From the NCBI RefSeq assembly GCF_039851965.1, contig NZ_CP156675.1, positions 124,001 to 188,000 of the forward strand: DNA of 64,000 nt, in the 5' to 3' direction. Below, piece by piece: positions 51,240 to 61,297 of this stretch. Under the pieces are notes generated by a model. It was not told the origin of the DNA, ran no database searches, and saw only the letters and a list, made by a program, of their open reading frames with translations. Both the position numbers and the translations under genes were made by a program. The stretch is from Pseudalkalibacillus hwajinpoensis. GTDB taxonomy: Bacteria > Bacillota > Bacilli > Bacillales > Guptibacillaceae. Position 1 is the stretch's first letter; each line of letters opens with the position of its first letter.

Positions 51240-54200
51240 ATGATTAGAAAAAGTATAACCCTTTTTGTCATGCTGAGCATCCTATTTTCTTTTTCAGCCA
51301 CTATGGTTTGGGCTGATGGTTCATCTGCTTCTGTAGGCTCGCCAAATGGGAAAATCGATCTAACCTTCAACCTTAATGAAAACGGGGAACCCCAATACCA
51401 GCTCTCTCATGAGAAGGTGCAATTGGTTGAGCCTTCTTCATTGGGGTTTCAATTTAAAGGCCAAGATCCATTGAACAGTAATTTTGAGATTGTGGATACC
51501 GCGACCGAAACGTTTAATGAAAGCTGGGAGCCTGTGTGGGGAGAAAAGGATACCATCAAGAACCACTTCAATCAGTTAACCGTGTATCTCCAGGAAAAAG
51601 AGTTCCCACACAGAAAAATGAATCTCGTCTTCAGAGCTTATGACGATGGAATAGGCTTTCGCTATGTGCTGCCAAAACAAGAGAACTTAGATGAGAACCT
51701 GCAAATTACTTCAGAAGATACGGAATTTAAATTTTCCAGCAATAACACGTCCTGGTGGATTCCGAATGACTGGGACAGTTACGAATACAATTACAATCAA
51801 ACACCATTAAGTGAGGTGGAGGAAGTCAGCACCCCATTTACAATGAAAACACCAGAGGGTATTCACATGACGGTTCATGAAGCGGAGCTCGTCGACTACT
51901 CAGGGATGGCTTTGCAGGCGGTAGAAGGGGAAAAGAATACATTCAAAAGTATTCTTGCTCCATGGCCGGACAGCAATGTGAAAGTGAAAAAGGATACCCT
52001 TCCTGTTGAAACTCCGTGGAGAACGATTGAAATCGGTGAAGATGCCGGGGATCTAGTGGAATCGGATATGATTTTGAACCTAAATGAACCTAGTAAAATC
52101 GAGGATACCTCATGGATCGAACCGATGAAATATGTGGGTGTTTGGTGGGAAATGATCAGTGGAAAATCAACCTGGGCATCCGGAGAAAAGCATGGAGCAA
52201 CCACAGAAAATGCCAAACGCTATATCGACTTTGCGAATCAATACTTAGACACTGAAAATCAAAATATCGGTCTACTAGTGGAAGGATGGAATATCGGCTG
52301 GGATGGAAATTGGATAGAAAATGGAGATCAATTTAGTTTTACGAAACCATACCCTGACTACGACTTAGAAGAAGTAGTTCAATATTCCAAAGATCGTAAC
52401 GTTTCCTATATTATGCATAATGAAACATCTGGAGATATCCTCAATTATGAGGAGCAAATGGATGAAGCATACCGTTTGTATCAACAGATGGGGATACATG
52501 CGATTAAGAGTGGGTACGTTGCTGACAACGGTATGCACAATCCAGAGGGCCAAAAGCACCATGGTCAATATATGGTCAACCACTATAATCAAGCAGTCAA
52601 GAAAGCAGCAGAACACCAAATCATGATTAATACACACGAACCGATCAAATCGACAGGTCTCGAACGTACTTATCCGAACTGGATGAGTCGTGAGGGTGTC
52701 ATGGGAATGGAATATGCTGCGTTTGGAGATCAAAATAACCCGCCAGAACATGATACGATTTTGCCATTTACAAGAATGATGGCTGGGCCGATCGATTTTA
52801 CACCAGGTATCTTTGATGTGGAAATTTCCCACGCAGATACCAGGGTCCATACGACTCGTGCCAAACAATTAGCTATGTATGTCACGATTTCTTCTGGTAC
52901 TCAAATGGCTGCGGACTTACCTGAAAACTACAAAGATGAAGATGGACAGATTTTACCAGAATTTAAGTTCATCAAAGATGTACCTGTAACGTGGGACGAT
53001 ATTATGGTTCCAAATGCTGCAATTGGTGATTATGCTACGGTTGTCCGCCGCAGTGGCGATGAATTTTATATCGGTAGTATTACGGATGAACAGGCGAGAG
53101 ACTTGGATGTCGACCTAGACTTTTTGGATAAAGGCAAGAAGTATGTTGCGGAGATTTATTCTGACGCCCATGATGCGGACTTGGAACAAAATCCTGAAGC
53201 TGTTTCTATTCAGAAAGTGATTGTCAGCCATAAAGATACACTAGTGGCTTCCATGGCCACAGGAGGCGGACAAGCTGTACGAATGTATCCTGCTTCTAAA
53301 GAGGAAAGGAAAGAGCTTCCTAAATATAAGGATCCTAAGCTGAAACTTTCCTATCAACATGTCCCAGAAGCTATCCAATCCAATGATAAATTCCAGATAA
53401 CGGTAGAAGCGGAGAATAAAAGTGAAGTCGTGACAGGTAAAACGGTCCAATTGATGGTAGATGGTGAGCAAGTAGCTGAAGAAAAGATCAGAATTGCACC
53501 TCACAGTATCAAAGAAGTGACTCTCTCATACAATAAACTATTTAAACCAGGGAAATATAAAGTTCAAGTTGATGGACTGGGTGTCAATCAAGTGGAGGTC
53601 AACGAAAAAGAACCAACCTTTGAATATAGCAACCTTTCTGTAACAGCGGATGGGGATAGAATTATAGCTGAAGCCACAGTGACCAATTATGGCACAACTT
53701 CAGGAACAACAACTGTTCCGTTTACTGTGAATAGTGAGGAAGTAGAAACAAATGATGTAGAAGTCCCCGCTCAAGCAGGCGGAGGTACTCAGAAAGTGAC
53801 CTTCACCTATGATACAAATGGGAAAGCAGACGCTTATACGGTTGCCATAGGGAACTTAGTACCTGAACCTATAGCCATGCCATTAATAAATCTTGCGGGA
53901 AGCTGGCTTTTCCAAAAAGGAGATAATGAAACTTGGAAGTCTCCAGAGTTCGATGACAGTAGCTGGCAAGAGGTTAACCTTCCAAGCAGTTGGGAAGATC
54001 ATTCCAATTACTTCGAAGACGACACTTATGGATGGTATCGAAAAGCGATCCATATTCCAGAAGAATGGAAAGGCTATTCGTTAAAAGTGAAGCTTGGAAA
54101 AATAGATGATGTTGATCAAACGTTTGTGAATGGTCAAATGATCGGCGAGTCTGGCAGTTTCCCGACGGGAGAAGGAGAGCAAGGAATGATCTCTGCATGG

Positions 54201-54362
54201 GATTGGGAGCGTGAATATACGATCCCTGCAGAAGTGATTCGCTACGGTGAAGAAAATGTTCTAAGTATCCGCGTATTTGATGCTAAGAACGGGGGTGGAT
54301 TATACGATGGACCTCTGACTCCGATTGAACTAATCAAGGAAGATGAAGATAATGAGAAATAA
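51240..54362 (+). CDS. Secreted GH97 alpha-glucosidase with two extra C-terminal modules
   Basis: 1040 residues; signal peptide 1-25. The GH97 N-terminal beta-sandwich domain (about 30-275) is followed by a barrel (about 290-560). Motifs IHAIKSGYVADNGMHNP, MINTHEPIKSTGLERTYPNW (Glu467) and GMEYAAF (Glu491) follow the inverting, SusB-like branch rather than the retaining branch, whose nucleophile Asp follows Gly-x-K-x-D. A CARDB/NEW3-like beta-sandwich (about 695-880) and a galactose-binding beta-jelly roll (about 880-1030, GSWLFQKGDNETWKSPEFDD) follow. GH97 is mainly a Bacteroidetes family, so acquisition by transfer is possible (inference). ATG after AGAGGAGGAAG. Confidence 0.85.
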   Translation: MIRKSITLFVMLSILFSFSATMVWADGSSASVGSPNGKIDLTFNLNENGEPQYQLSHEKVQLVEPSSLGFQFKGQDPLNSNFEIVDTATETFNESWEPVWGEKDTIKNHFNQLTVYLQEKEFPHRKMNLVFRAYDDGIGFRYVLPKQENLDENLQITSEDTEFKFSSNNTSWWIPNDWDSYEYNYNQTPLSEVEEVSTPFTMKTPEGIHMTVHEAELVDYSGMALQAVEGEKNTFKSILAPWPDSNVKVKKDTLPVETPWRTIEIGEDAGDLVESDMILNLNEPSKIEDTSWIEPMKYVGVWWEMISGKSTWASGEKHGATTENAKRYIDFANQYLDTENQNIGLLVEGWNIGWDGNWIENGDQFSFTKPYPDYDLEEVVQYSKDRNVSYIMHNETSGDILNYEEQMDEAYRLYQQMGIHAIKSGYVADNGMHNPEGQKHHGQYMVNHYNQAVKKAAEHQIMINTHEPIKSTGLERTYPNWMSREGVMGMEYAAFGDQNNPPEHDTILPFTRMMAGPIDFTPGIFDVEISHADTRVHTTRAKQLAMYVTISSGTQMAADLPENYKDEDGQILPEFKFIKDVPVTWDDIMVPNAAIGDYATVVRRSGDEFYIGSITDEQARDLDVDLDFLDKGKKYVAEIYSDAHDADLEQNPEAVSIQKVIVSHKDTLVASMATGGGQAVRMYPASKEERKELPKYKDPKLKLSYQHVPEAIQSNDKFQITVEAENKSEVVTGKTVQLMVDGEQVAEEKIRIAPHSIKEVTLSYNKLFKPGKYKVQVDGLGVNQVEVNEKEPTFEYSNLSVTADGDRIIAEATVTNYGTTSGTTTVPFTVNSEEVETNDVEVPAQAGGGTQKVTFTYDTNGKADAYTVAIGNLVPEPIAMPLINLAGSWLFQKGDNETWKSPEFDDSSWQEVNLPSSWEDHSNYFEDDTYGWYRKAIHIPEEWKGYSLKVKLGKIDDVDQTFVNGQMIGESGSFPTGEGEQGMISAWDWEREYTIPAEVIRYGEENVLSIRVFDAKNGGGLYDGPLTPIELIKEDEDNEK

Positions 54363-54519
54363 CTACCTACAAACATATACCTAGAGAGATCGATGCCGAA
54401 TAGAGGAGTATGTTCGTATTTGCGGCGAAGAATATTTCGCATATCTGTGAATCTATAGGTACCTAATCGAGTACCCTTGGTTATTCCTTATTAATTTGGG
54501 GAATTTTACTTGAAAATAT

Positions 54520-54568
54520 AAAAAGAGGTTTTCCGTATGTTCTCTGAACTACTGGAAAACCTCTTTTT
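54520..54568. terminator. Terminator after the GH97 gene
   Basis: AAAAAGAGGTTTTCC and GGAAAACCTCTTTTT are perfect 15-base arms. The A/T ends give a T-run on either strand. Confidence 0.85.
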
Positions 54569-54944
54569 GGGCTTAGCAAACGTTATCCCCCTTGCTAATA
54601 GGCTAATGAGGCTATTTCTAAATAGTGCCGACTCTTTTAGCGATAAATTAATATGATATTTACATGTTCTCCGAATAAGAGAATGGATCTTTAAAGAAGC
54701 GAATTGATCTGATCTTTGGTCACATCAAAGTGGTTAGGTTCCTAGAATGATGAGCTGTAGCTGTAGGAATAAATATGAGAAGAGGTAGTGCCTGTATGAC
54801 GATCATGTATTTTTCCAGGTCATTTATGACTGGAGTTTGACTGGACACCGTGCACAATCTATGATGTTTTATTTAATTAGAGGGTAGAATTTTTAAATAG
54901 AAGCGTTGATAATATAAGGTTTCTAAACTTTAATTATACTTATT

Positions 54945-55086
54945 TATACTAACAAAGGTATGGGCAACATGATGTGATAACTCCCTAACCCTCGGTATGA
55001 TAAGGTTTTGACTGGATTTTTTTCAAAAAATCTAAAACAGCTGAAAGCCTCCCTTAAGATAATCAATCTTAAGGGAGGCTTTTTTA
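54945..55086 (+). repeat. Dispersed non-coding repeat, copy B
   Basis: Counterpart of copy A. The terminator part is best here: AGCCTCCCTTAAGAT and ATCTTAAGGGAGGCT pair perfectly (55046-55060, 55066-55080) and TTTTT follows. The gap from 54569 to 54944 shows no gene. Confidence 0.75.
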
Positions 55087-55204
55087 TGAATTTTCTATTT
55101 TCCTTTTTTTTCATTACACTTTTTAGAACACTCTACAGGAAACATGTGCTTGGTGAATCTATCCGCTATGCCTACCCATTCCTGGTCTCAGCGAACGTTT
55201 TTTA

Positions 55205-55412
55205 GAAGCATTGGAAATGGCAGGAGAGTGGAGGCATCTAGATGCTATTACGTTAAATCAGATGCCCTTATTCCAAACCAAGGACAACTGGAAGATGAGC
55301 GAGTATTTTTTTATACCAAGGGAAGGAGCCGATCACTGATGCCTTTAGCCGTAAACTTATGAGCAAATTTACTCGGCGCTTCCTATTACAAAGCGATCGT
55401 AAAAAACGTTAG
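55205..55412 (+). pseudogene. Coding remnant of unknown gene with one frameshift
   Basis: EALEMAGEWRHLDAITLNQM, then PLFQTKDNWKMSEYFFIP reads in one frame to about 55318. The adjacent frame continues GKEPITDAFSRKLMSKFTRR and FLLQSDRKKR to a stop at 55410. No start codon and no family recognised. It follows repeat B directly. Confidence 0.42.
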
Positions 55413-55547
55413 CGCTTAAAAAGAATTTATAAACCTCTTTAATCGTACAAAACGTAAAGAAGTTTTTATGGTGATTAAGTCTGACCCTTTCGTTGTATTT
55501 GTCTTATTGTTCTTCCGATCGAATTATAGTTGTTTCTAAACGGGCAT

Positions 55548-56765
55548 TTAATCCATATTTCGAAAAGCAGTGCTTTTCCAAATTAGCAGAACTCCTAAGA
55601 GAAGCCCGGTACTGGCCGTATAGGTCAGTACTGTTTGAATAGGTAGATCAGAAGCTACAAGAAAGGAAATGAACCCGAACGCAATTGGTTCAAAACCACT
55701 TGCTGCAAGCGTAATGATGCTCATCACACGACCGAGCTTGTTTTTATCCGTTTTTTCCTGGACCATCGTCACTGTAGGAAGGTAAACGAACATTGCCGAA
55801 AATCCGGTAAGGGCTGCGAGCAGTACAAGAAAGAAAAGCGTTTCGACTTGGCTGAATACAAAGAAAAATAAAAAACATACAATCAAGGAAAAAAGCACCA
55901 GCCTGCCGCGTCGAAGTGTTACATTCCAAACAACGAGCACCACACTTGCGAGAAAGGTGCCGACAGCCAACCCACCTTCTAACAGGCTCAATTCGAAAGG
56001 ACTGCCTCCTAGTGCACTGACAAGAAAAGGAAAGCTAATCATCATAGGACCAATCATGAATAAATTAATAATGACGATAGTGAGGGTTCCCGTCCTGTGC
56101 AGCGGAGAGTTTTTCACATAGTTTAGTCCCTCTTTTAAATCATCCAAAACAGTCCTTTCATTGATTCGTTTTTCCGTCACAGGATCTCTTACAAAAGAGG
56201 GAAAAACCAATATCGTGGAAACAGCAATCAAGATAGCTGAAACAGAAAAAGTAAGAGTGAAGTCTCCGATCGTGAGCAGAAAACCGGCAATCACTGGGCC
56301 GATAATAAACATTATTTCTGTAGAACCTTGAAACAAAGAGTTCGCCCGCTGGAGTTCCTGATCCTTCACAATAGTCGGTATCATCGAAGAAACTGCAGGG
56401 TAGAAGAAGGCATCGAGAAAGCCAAAAACGAGTGCAATGATGATTAATGAACTGATCTGTAAGGCGTCGATATTATAAAGTAGAATCATGGCAACCATTA
56501 CAAATACCTGCAGCATATTTGTAATAAACATAATCAGTGATTTACGAATTTTATCTGCAAGGATTCCTCCATAAATTATCATAACGACACGTGGGATCGC
56601 TACGGACATCATAACAATACCAAGAAGAGCAGGCTGTCTGAGTACGTCTACCACGAACCAGGAAACAGACAAAAAGAACATCGAAAATCCCAGCATGACG
56701 CTTAGACCTGACATCCAGACAAGTAGAAAAGCTCTGTTTCGAAACAGTGGTGGTGGGTTTTCCAT
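55548..56765 (-). CDS. MFS transporter (EntS/major facilitator efflux type)
   Basis: A 405-residue protein with about 12 hydrophobic helices. The N-terminal half has RNRAFLLVWMSGLSVMLGFS and GGILADKIRKSLIM (the motif A loop). It belongs to the MFS_3-like group that includes siderophore and drug exporters. It is divergent from the Fur-boxed nikABCDE-type operon, with about 250 bases between them. Export of a metallophore is one possible role (inference). ATG after GGGAGGAAAAATG. A weak terminator-like inverted repeat lies at 55434-55469 downstream. Confidence 0.8.
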   Translation of the reverse strand: MENPPPLFRNRAFLLVWMSGLSVMLGFSMFFLSVSWFVVDVLRQPALLGIVMMSVAIPRVVMIIYGGILADKIRKSLIMFITNMLQVFVMVAMILLYNIDALQISSLIIIALVFGFLDAFFYPAVSSMIPTIVKDQELQRANSLFQGSTEIMFIIGPVIAGFLLTIGDFTLTFSVSAILIAVSTILVFPSFVRDPVTEKRINERTVLDDLKEGLNYVKNSPLHRTGTLTIVIINLFMIGPMMISFPFLVSALGGSPFELSLLEGGLAVGTFLASVVLVVWNVTLRRGRLVLFSLIVCFLFFFVFSQVETLFFLVLLAALTGFSAMFVYLPTVTMVQEKTDKNKLGRVMSIITLAASGFEPIAFGFISFLVASDLPIQTVLTYTASTGLLLGVLLIWKSTAFRNMD

Positions 56766-56974
56766 ACATTTTTCCTCCCTGACGGCAACCCGGTAATGAG
56801 GCTTGGATATTTAATTAGATTGAAAAATTTCCATAGCTTTACGTTTACAGCAATCATATTTCGCCGTATTCTCTTATATCAATTACCACATAGCTTTTGT
56901 TTATAGAATGTCCTTAGTCGAATATTTTAGAAAATGGTAAACCCATATTGACAATTAAATGTTCAAACATTACC

Positions 56975-56993
56975 ATTGATAATGATTATCAAT
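56975..56993. promoter_or_regulatory. Fur box upstream of the nik-type operon
   Basis: ATTGATAATGATTATCAAT, a perfect 9-1-9 palindrome that contains the exact 7-1-7 Bacillus Fur core TGATAAT-N-ATTATCA. It lies 23 bases before the binding-protein ATG. Iron (Fur) rather than nickel control is therefore predicted. Confidence 0.88.
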
Positions 56994-57015
56994 TTCGATT
57001 TAGGGGGCAAGTTTT

Positions 57016-58641
57016 ATGTCAAACCAAATAAATAAAAAACGATTTTTACTTATGTTTGCAATAATTCTTATTTTATCCATTACTTTACTAGGATGTTCAA
57101 GTAAAACTACAGAAAGTACTGAATCTACTAGTGAAAGTAGTAATATGATTACTTTTTCTTGGCCGAGGGATGTAGGTGAAATAAACCCCCATGTCTATAA
57201 TCCTTCTCAAATGTTTGCTCAATCTATGATTTATGAACCTTTAGTTAGCTACCAAGATGGAGGAGAGCTAAAGCCTCATTTAGCGGAATCTTGGGAAATC
57301 TCTGAAGATGGAAAAGAATATGTATTCAACTTACGTCAAGGTGTGAAATTTTCTGATGGCTCAAGTTTTAATGCTGAGGTTGTGAAAAAGAACTTTGACA
57401 CTATCTTAAAAAATAAAAAAACACATGGTTGGTTAAAATTTATTTCGTTAATTGATAGTACAGAGGTCGTAGATGAACATACATTTAAGTTTACATTAAA
57501 AGAACCATACTACCCTACAATTCAGGAGTTAGCTGTTGTTCGTCCAGTACGTTTCTTAGGAGAGGCAGGATTTCCTGAAAGTGGGGACACTTCAAAAGGT
57601 GTAGCAAAACCAATCGGAACAGGCCCATGGGTTTTGGATGAACATAAAGTAGATGAATTTACTATTTTCAAACGAAATGAAAATTACTGGGGTGAACTTC
57701 CAAAAGTAGAGAAAGTTAAAGTCAAAATCATTCCTGATGCTGAAACACGCGTTCTAGCCTTTGAAAAAGGTGAATTAGACCTTTTATATGGTGAAGGTGT
57801 TATTAATATTGATGCTTTTAACCAATTAAAATCCACAGCTTCCTATAAATCTGGTATTTCTGAACCAATAGCTACTAGAATGCTAGTTATGAATACAAAT
57901 AATGAAAATCTCTCTGATATACGGTTGCGCGAAGCATTACATTATGGATTTAATAAACAAGCAATTGTTAAGGGCGTAACATCTGGGTTGGAAGAGAAGG
58001 CTGACTATACCTTACCACCTAATATGCCTTACACTTCAAATATTGATGTAACAACGGTTAATTATGATATTGAAAAAGCTAAACAATTATTAGATGAAGC
58101 AGGGTGGAAGTTACCAGAAGGGAAAGATATTCGTGAAAAAGACGGGAAACCACTTGAAATAGAGTTAATGTATAACTCTGCTGAATCCATTCAAAAAACG
58201 ATGGCACAAGCATTACAATCCGAGTGGGCGAAAATAGGCGTTCAATTAAATCTTGATGGAGTTGAACTTACTACTCAAGTCGAAAGATTCGGTGAAAATG
58301 AGTTTGATATGAATTTCTATAGTAACTATGGGGCTCCATATGACCCACATACTTTCGTAAACATAGTTGCTACAGAAGGATTTGGGTTTAGAGAAGCTAT
58401 TTCATCTTATCCAAATAAAGAGGAGTTACTGAACCAAATTGCTGAAGTTCAACAAACAACAAATGAGAAGGAACGTCAACAACTTTACTCATCCATTCTA
58501 GCTACACTACAAGAGCAAGGTGCAATTGTACCGATTTCTTATATTAAGCAAATAGCAATCTATCAAAAGGATGTTTCTAATTTTACATTCCCTACTAACC
58601 GGGATGAACATCCATTTACAGGTATTAGTATCGAGGAGTAA
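57016..58641 (+). CDS. nikA: Nickel/metallophore ABC transporter substrate-binding lipoprotein (NikA type)
   Basis: 541 residues of the SBP_bac_5 family. Lipobox LLGC with Cys27. Strong NikA-type motifs: ITFSWPRDVGEINPHVYNPS, QMFAQSMIYEPLVSYQ, KKNKTHGWLKF and PTIQELAVVRPVRFLGEAGF. NikA-type proteins bind metal through a small organic chelator; CntA of Staphylococcus binds a metal-opine complex. The Fur box suggests a metal-chelate substrate rather than free nickel. It is first in a five-gene operon in which each gene follows within 20 bases. ATG after AGGGGGC. Confidence 0.85.
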   Translation: MSNQINKKRFLLMFAIILILSITLLGCSSKTTESTESTSESSNMITFSWPRDVGEINPHVYNPSQMFAQSMIYEPLVSYQDGGELKPHLAESWEISEDGKEYVFNLRQGVKFSDGSSFNAEVVKKNFDTILKNKKTHGWLKFISLIDSTEVVDEHTFKFTLKEPYYPTIQELAVVRPVRFLGEAGFPESGDTSKGVAKPIGTGPWVLDEHKVDEFTIFKRNENYWGELPKVEKVKVKIIPDAETRVLAFEKGELDLLYGEGVINIDAFNQLKSTASYKSGISEPIATRMLVMNTNNENLSDIRLREALHYGFNKQAIVKGVTSGLEEKADYTLPPNMPYTSNIDVTTVNYDIEKAKQLLDEAGWKLPEGKDIREKDGKPLEIELMYNSAESIQKTMAQALQSEWAKIGVQLNLDGVELTTQVERFGENEFDMNFYSNYGAPYDPHTFVNIVATEGFGFREAISSYPNKEELLNQIAEVQQTTNEKERQQLYSSILATLQEQGAIVPISYIKQIAIYQKDVSNFTFPTNRDEHPFTGISIEE

Positions 58642-58659
58642 GCGACAGGAGTTTTTCTT

Positions 58660-59595
58660 ATGGGCAATTTTATTTTGAAACGAATTATGACGATCGTTCC
58701 AATTTATCTTTTAGCTACTTTGATAACATTTGGAATGATTCACTTATCACCAGTGGATCCTGCTGAGGCATACTTAGCTGCAAAAAACATCCAACCAACA
58801 GATGAGCTATTGGCCCAAAAAAGACATGAGTTTGGCTTAGATAAGCCTCTTCTTGTACAATATATAAACTCTGTTATTCAGATATCCCAATTTGACTTTG
58901 GGGTATCTTATGTAACGAGTAAACCTGTATGGGAAGAGGTATCTTCTCGAATACCAGCAACCATTCAGTTAACTTTAGGGAGCCTCATCATAGCAATCCT
59001 AGTCAGTATCCCACTTGGTTTTTTAGCAGGTATAAAGAAAAACAGTGGAATCGACCATTTTAGTCGATTTCTCTCCTTTTTCGGGGCATCCATACCTTCC
59101 TTTTGGTTTGGATATTTGTTGATTTTTTTCTTTTCTGTAAAACTTGACATATTCCCAGTAGAAGGTATAGGAACTTGGAAACATCTAGTTTTACCCGCTA
59201 TAACTTTGGCTTTACCTTTAATTGCTTTATATACCCGCCTATTACGTGCCAGCGTTCTTGAAAATTTAGAAGAGCCTTATGTGCTTTTCGCCCGAACAAG
59301 AGGAATTCATGAAAGAAAAATAATGGGAAAACATGTGTTTAGAATGGCCATATCTCCTATGGTTACTGGTCTCGGAATGAATTTAGGAAAGCTGATGACA
59401 GGTGCTATCATTGTAGAGGCAGTATTTTCATGGCCAGGATTTGGACGGTATTTTATCGAGGCTATTTTTAATCGTGATGTTCCTGTTATTCAATGCTATG
59501 TATTGTTAGCTGCAGGTTTATTTCTTATAAGCAACTTAATCGTTGACCTTATTCATATGTATATTGATCCGCGTATTTCAGGAAAAGGAAGGTAG
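58660..59595 (+). CDS. nikB: Nickel/peptide ABC transporter permease NikB type
   Basis: A 311-residue permease with six hydrophobic helices and the binding-protein-dependent transport motif. LRASVLENLEEPYVLFARTR is the EAA-type coupling loop near 205-225. ATG after CAGGAG, 19 bases behind the binding-protein stop. It heterodimerises with the next gene product. Confidence 0.87.
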   Translation: MGNFILKRIMTIVPIYLLATLITFGMIHLSPVDPAEAYLAAKNIQPTDELLAQKRHEFGLDKPLLVQYINSVIQISQFDFGVSYVTSKPVWEEVSSRIPATIQLTLGSLIIAILVSIPLGFLAGIKKNSGIDHFSRFLSFFGASIPSFWFGYLLIFFFSVKLDIFPVEGIGTWKHLVLPAITLALPLIALYTRLLRASVLENLEEPYVLFARTRGIHERKIMGKHVFRMAISPMVTGLGMNLGKLMTGAIIVEAVFSWPGFGRYFIEAIFNRDVPVIQCYVLLAAGLFLISNLIVDLIHMYIDPRISGKGR

Positions 59596-59600
59596 TACCA

Positions 59601-60428
59601 ATGATTGCAAGTTTTAGCGTATTAGTAAAAAGTCAAAAAGTGATTATACTATGTTCTCTAATCTTATGCACACTATTGTTTATCGCAATCTTTGCTCCGT
59701 GGCTTGCTCCTAATGACCCCACTTTAGTTAATTTTGCTCATAAACTTCAGGGCCCTTCCTTGAACTACCCATTAGGAACAGACCACTTAGGAAGATGTAC
59801 GTTTTCACGTATTCTTTATGGCGCTCGCGTTTCGCTAGGATTTGCTACATTGATTTTCATTTCATCTTTAAGCATCGGTTTGATTATTGGCCTTATTGCG
59901 GGTTATAAAGGTGGTTGGGTGGATCAAGCGTTAATGAGATTTGCAGATGGTGTGATGGCATTCCCAGACCTTTTGCTAGTTCTTGGATTAGTTGGTATAT
60001 GGGGAGCTGGCCTTACACAAGTCGTAATTGCATTAATTTTCGTACAATGGGTCTATTACTCAAGGGTCATTCGAGGTGTGGTTCTAAGTCTGAAAGAACA
60101 GAACTATATTACCGTAGCTAAAATAAGTGGATCTTCTCAATGGACAATTATGAAGAAACATATCATTCCTAATGTCCTTCCACCACTTGCAGTAATGGGA
60201 ACATTAGAAATGGGTTGGGCTATCATGCATTTATCTTCCATGTCATTCTTAGGATTAGGTGTGCAACCCCCTACACCGGAGTGGGGAGCCATGATACACG
60301 AAGGGAAATCATATATCAGGACAAATCCATTATTAATGGTTTATCCTGGTCTAATGATTATGCTTGTAGTCGTTACCTTCAATTTATTAGGCGAGACACT
60401 ATCAGAACGTTTTGGAATTAAACGTTGA
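59601..60428 (+). CDS. nikC: Nickel/peptide ABC transporter permease NikC type
   Basis: A 275-residue permease with six hydrophobic helices. It includes the coupling loop VVLSLKEQNYITVAKISGSS and PLGTDHLGRCTFSRILYGAR, the characteristic N-terminal region of DppC/NikC proteins. Starts five bases behind nikB. Confidence 0.87.
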   Translation: MIASFSVLVKSQKVIILCSLILCTLLFIAIFAPWLAPNDPTLVNFAHKLQGPSLNYPLGTDHLGRCTFSRILYGARVSLGFATLIFISSLSIGLIIGLIAGYKGGWVDQALMRFADGVMAFPDLLLVLGLVGIWGAGLTQVVIALIFVQWVYYSRVIRGVVLSLKEQNYITVAKISGSSQWTIMKKHIIPNVLPPLAVMGTLEMGWAIMHLSSMSFLGLGVQPPTPEWGAMIHEGKSYIRTNPLLMVYPGLMIMLVVVTFNLLGETLSERFGIKR

Positions 60429-60451
60429 TAAAAAGAAGGGCTGATAAAATA

Positions 60452-61297
60452 ATGGAAACAAAAGGGCAACATATTTTAAATGTGAGGGACTTACATGTGA
60501 AAGTAAAAACAAATAATGGTTTTGCCACACTTGTTCAAGACATTAATTTTGGAATTCAAAAAGGGAAGGTAATGGGTCTTGTTGGGGAAAGTGGTAGTGG
60601 TAAAACAGTCACAAGTATGTCTATATTACAGCTACTTGAACGGAAAGAAGCGGAAATTCAGGGTAGTATTACACTAAAAGGACGAGAATTAAATGGTTTA
60701 AAAAACAAAGAAATGCGAGAAATTCGCGGAAAAGATATTGCCTTTATCATGCAAAATCCGATGAATGCCTTTACTCCAATTTTTACGATTGGACATCAAT
60801 TTGATGAAACGATTAGATCACATACCTCATTAAAGAAAAAGCAAGCAAAGGAGCTTGCGATTGATATGATGCAAAGTGTAAATTTGCCTGACCCTGATAA
60901 ATTACTAAAAAGTTATCCTTTTGAATTGAGTGGAGGTATGCTTCAACGGGTGATGATTGCCATGGCTGCATGCTTACATCCCTCTGTTATTATTGCTGAT
61001 GAGCCAACTACTGCACTAGATCTTCATAACCAATTATTAATACTTCGCTTATTAGACAAAATTCGCTCTGAATATGGGACATCTATTCTGCTCATTTCTC
61101 ATGATCTAGGAGTGATTTCAGAAATGGCAGATGATGTAATCGTGATGAAAAAAGGAAGAATTGTTGAATCAGCAAATGTTTTTGATTTATTTGATAATCC
61201 AAAACATGAATATACAAAGAAACTGTTAAGAACAAGGCCTACCTTATACGGTGAACAACAACCTATTCCCCATCTTGCAGAGGTGGGAAACGAATGA
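60452..61297 (+). CDS. nikD: Nickel/peptide ABC transporter ATPase NikD type
   Basis: About 281 residues. Walker A GESGSGKTVTS, signature LSGGMLQRVMIAMA, Walker B VIIADEPTTALD. The C-terminal TRPTLYG tail belongs to the Opp/Dpp group. ATG at 60452 is preferred to the TTG at 60425 because AGAAGGGC precedes it; either is possible. The stop overlaps the next start by four bases. Confidence 0.85.
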   Translation: METKGQHILNVRDLHVKVKTNNGFATLVQDINFGIQKGKVMGLVGESGSGKTVTSMSILQLLERKEAEIQGSITLKGRELNGLKNKEMREIRGKDIAFIMQNPMNAFTPIFTIGHQFDETIRSHTSLKKKQAKELAIDMMQSVNLPDPDKLLKSYPFELSGGMLQRVMIAMAACLHPSVIIADEPTTALDLHNQLLILRLLDKIRSEYGTSILLISHDLGVISEMADDVIVMKKGRIVESANVFDLFDNPKHEYTKKLLRTRPTLYGEQQPIPHLAEVGNE

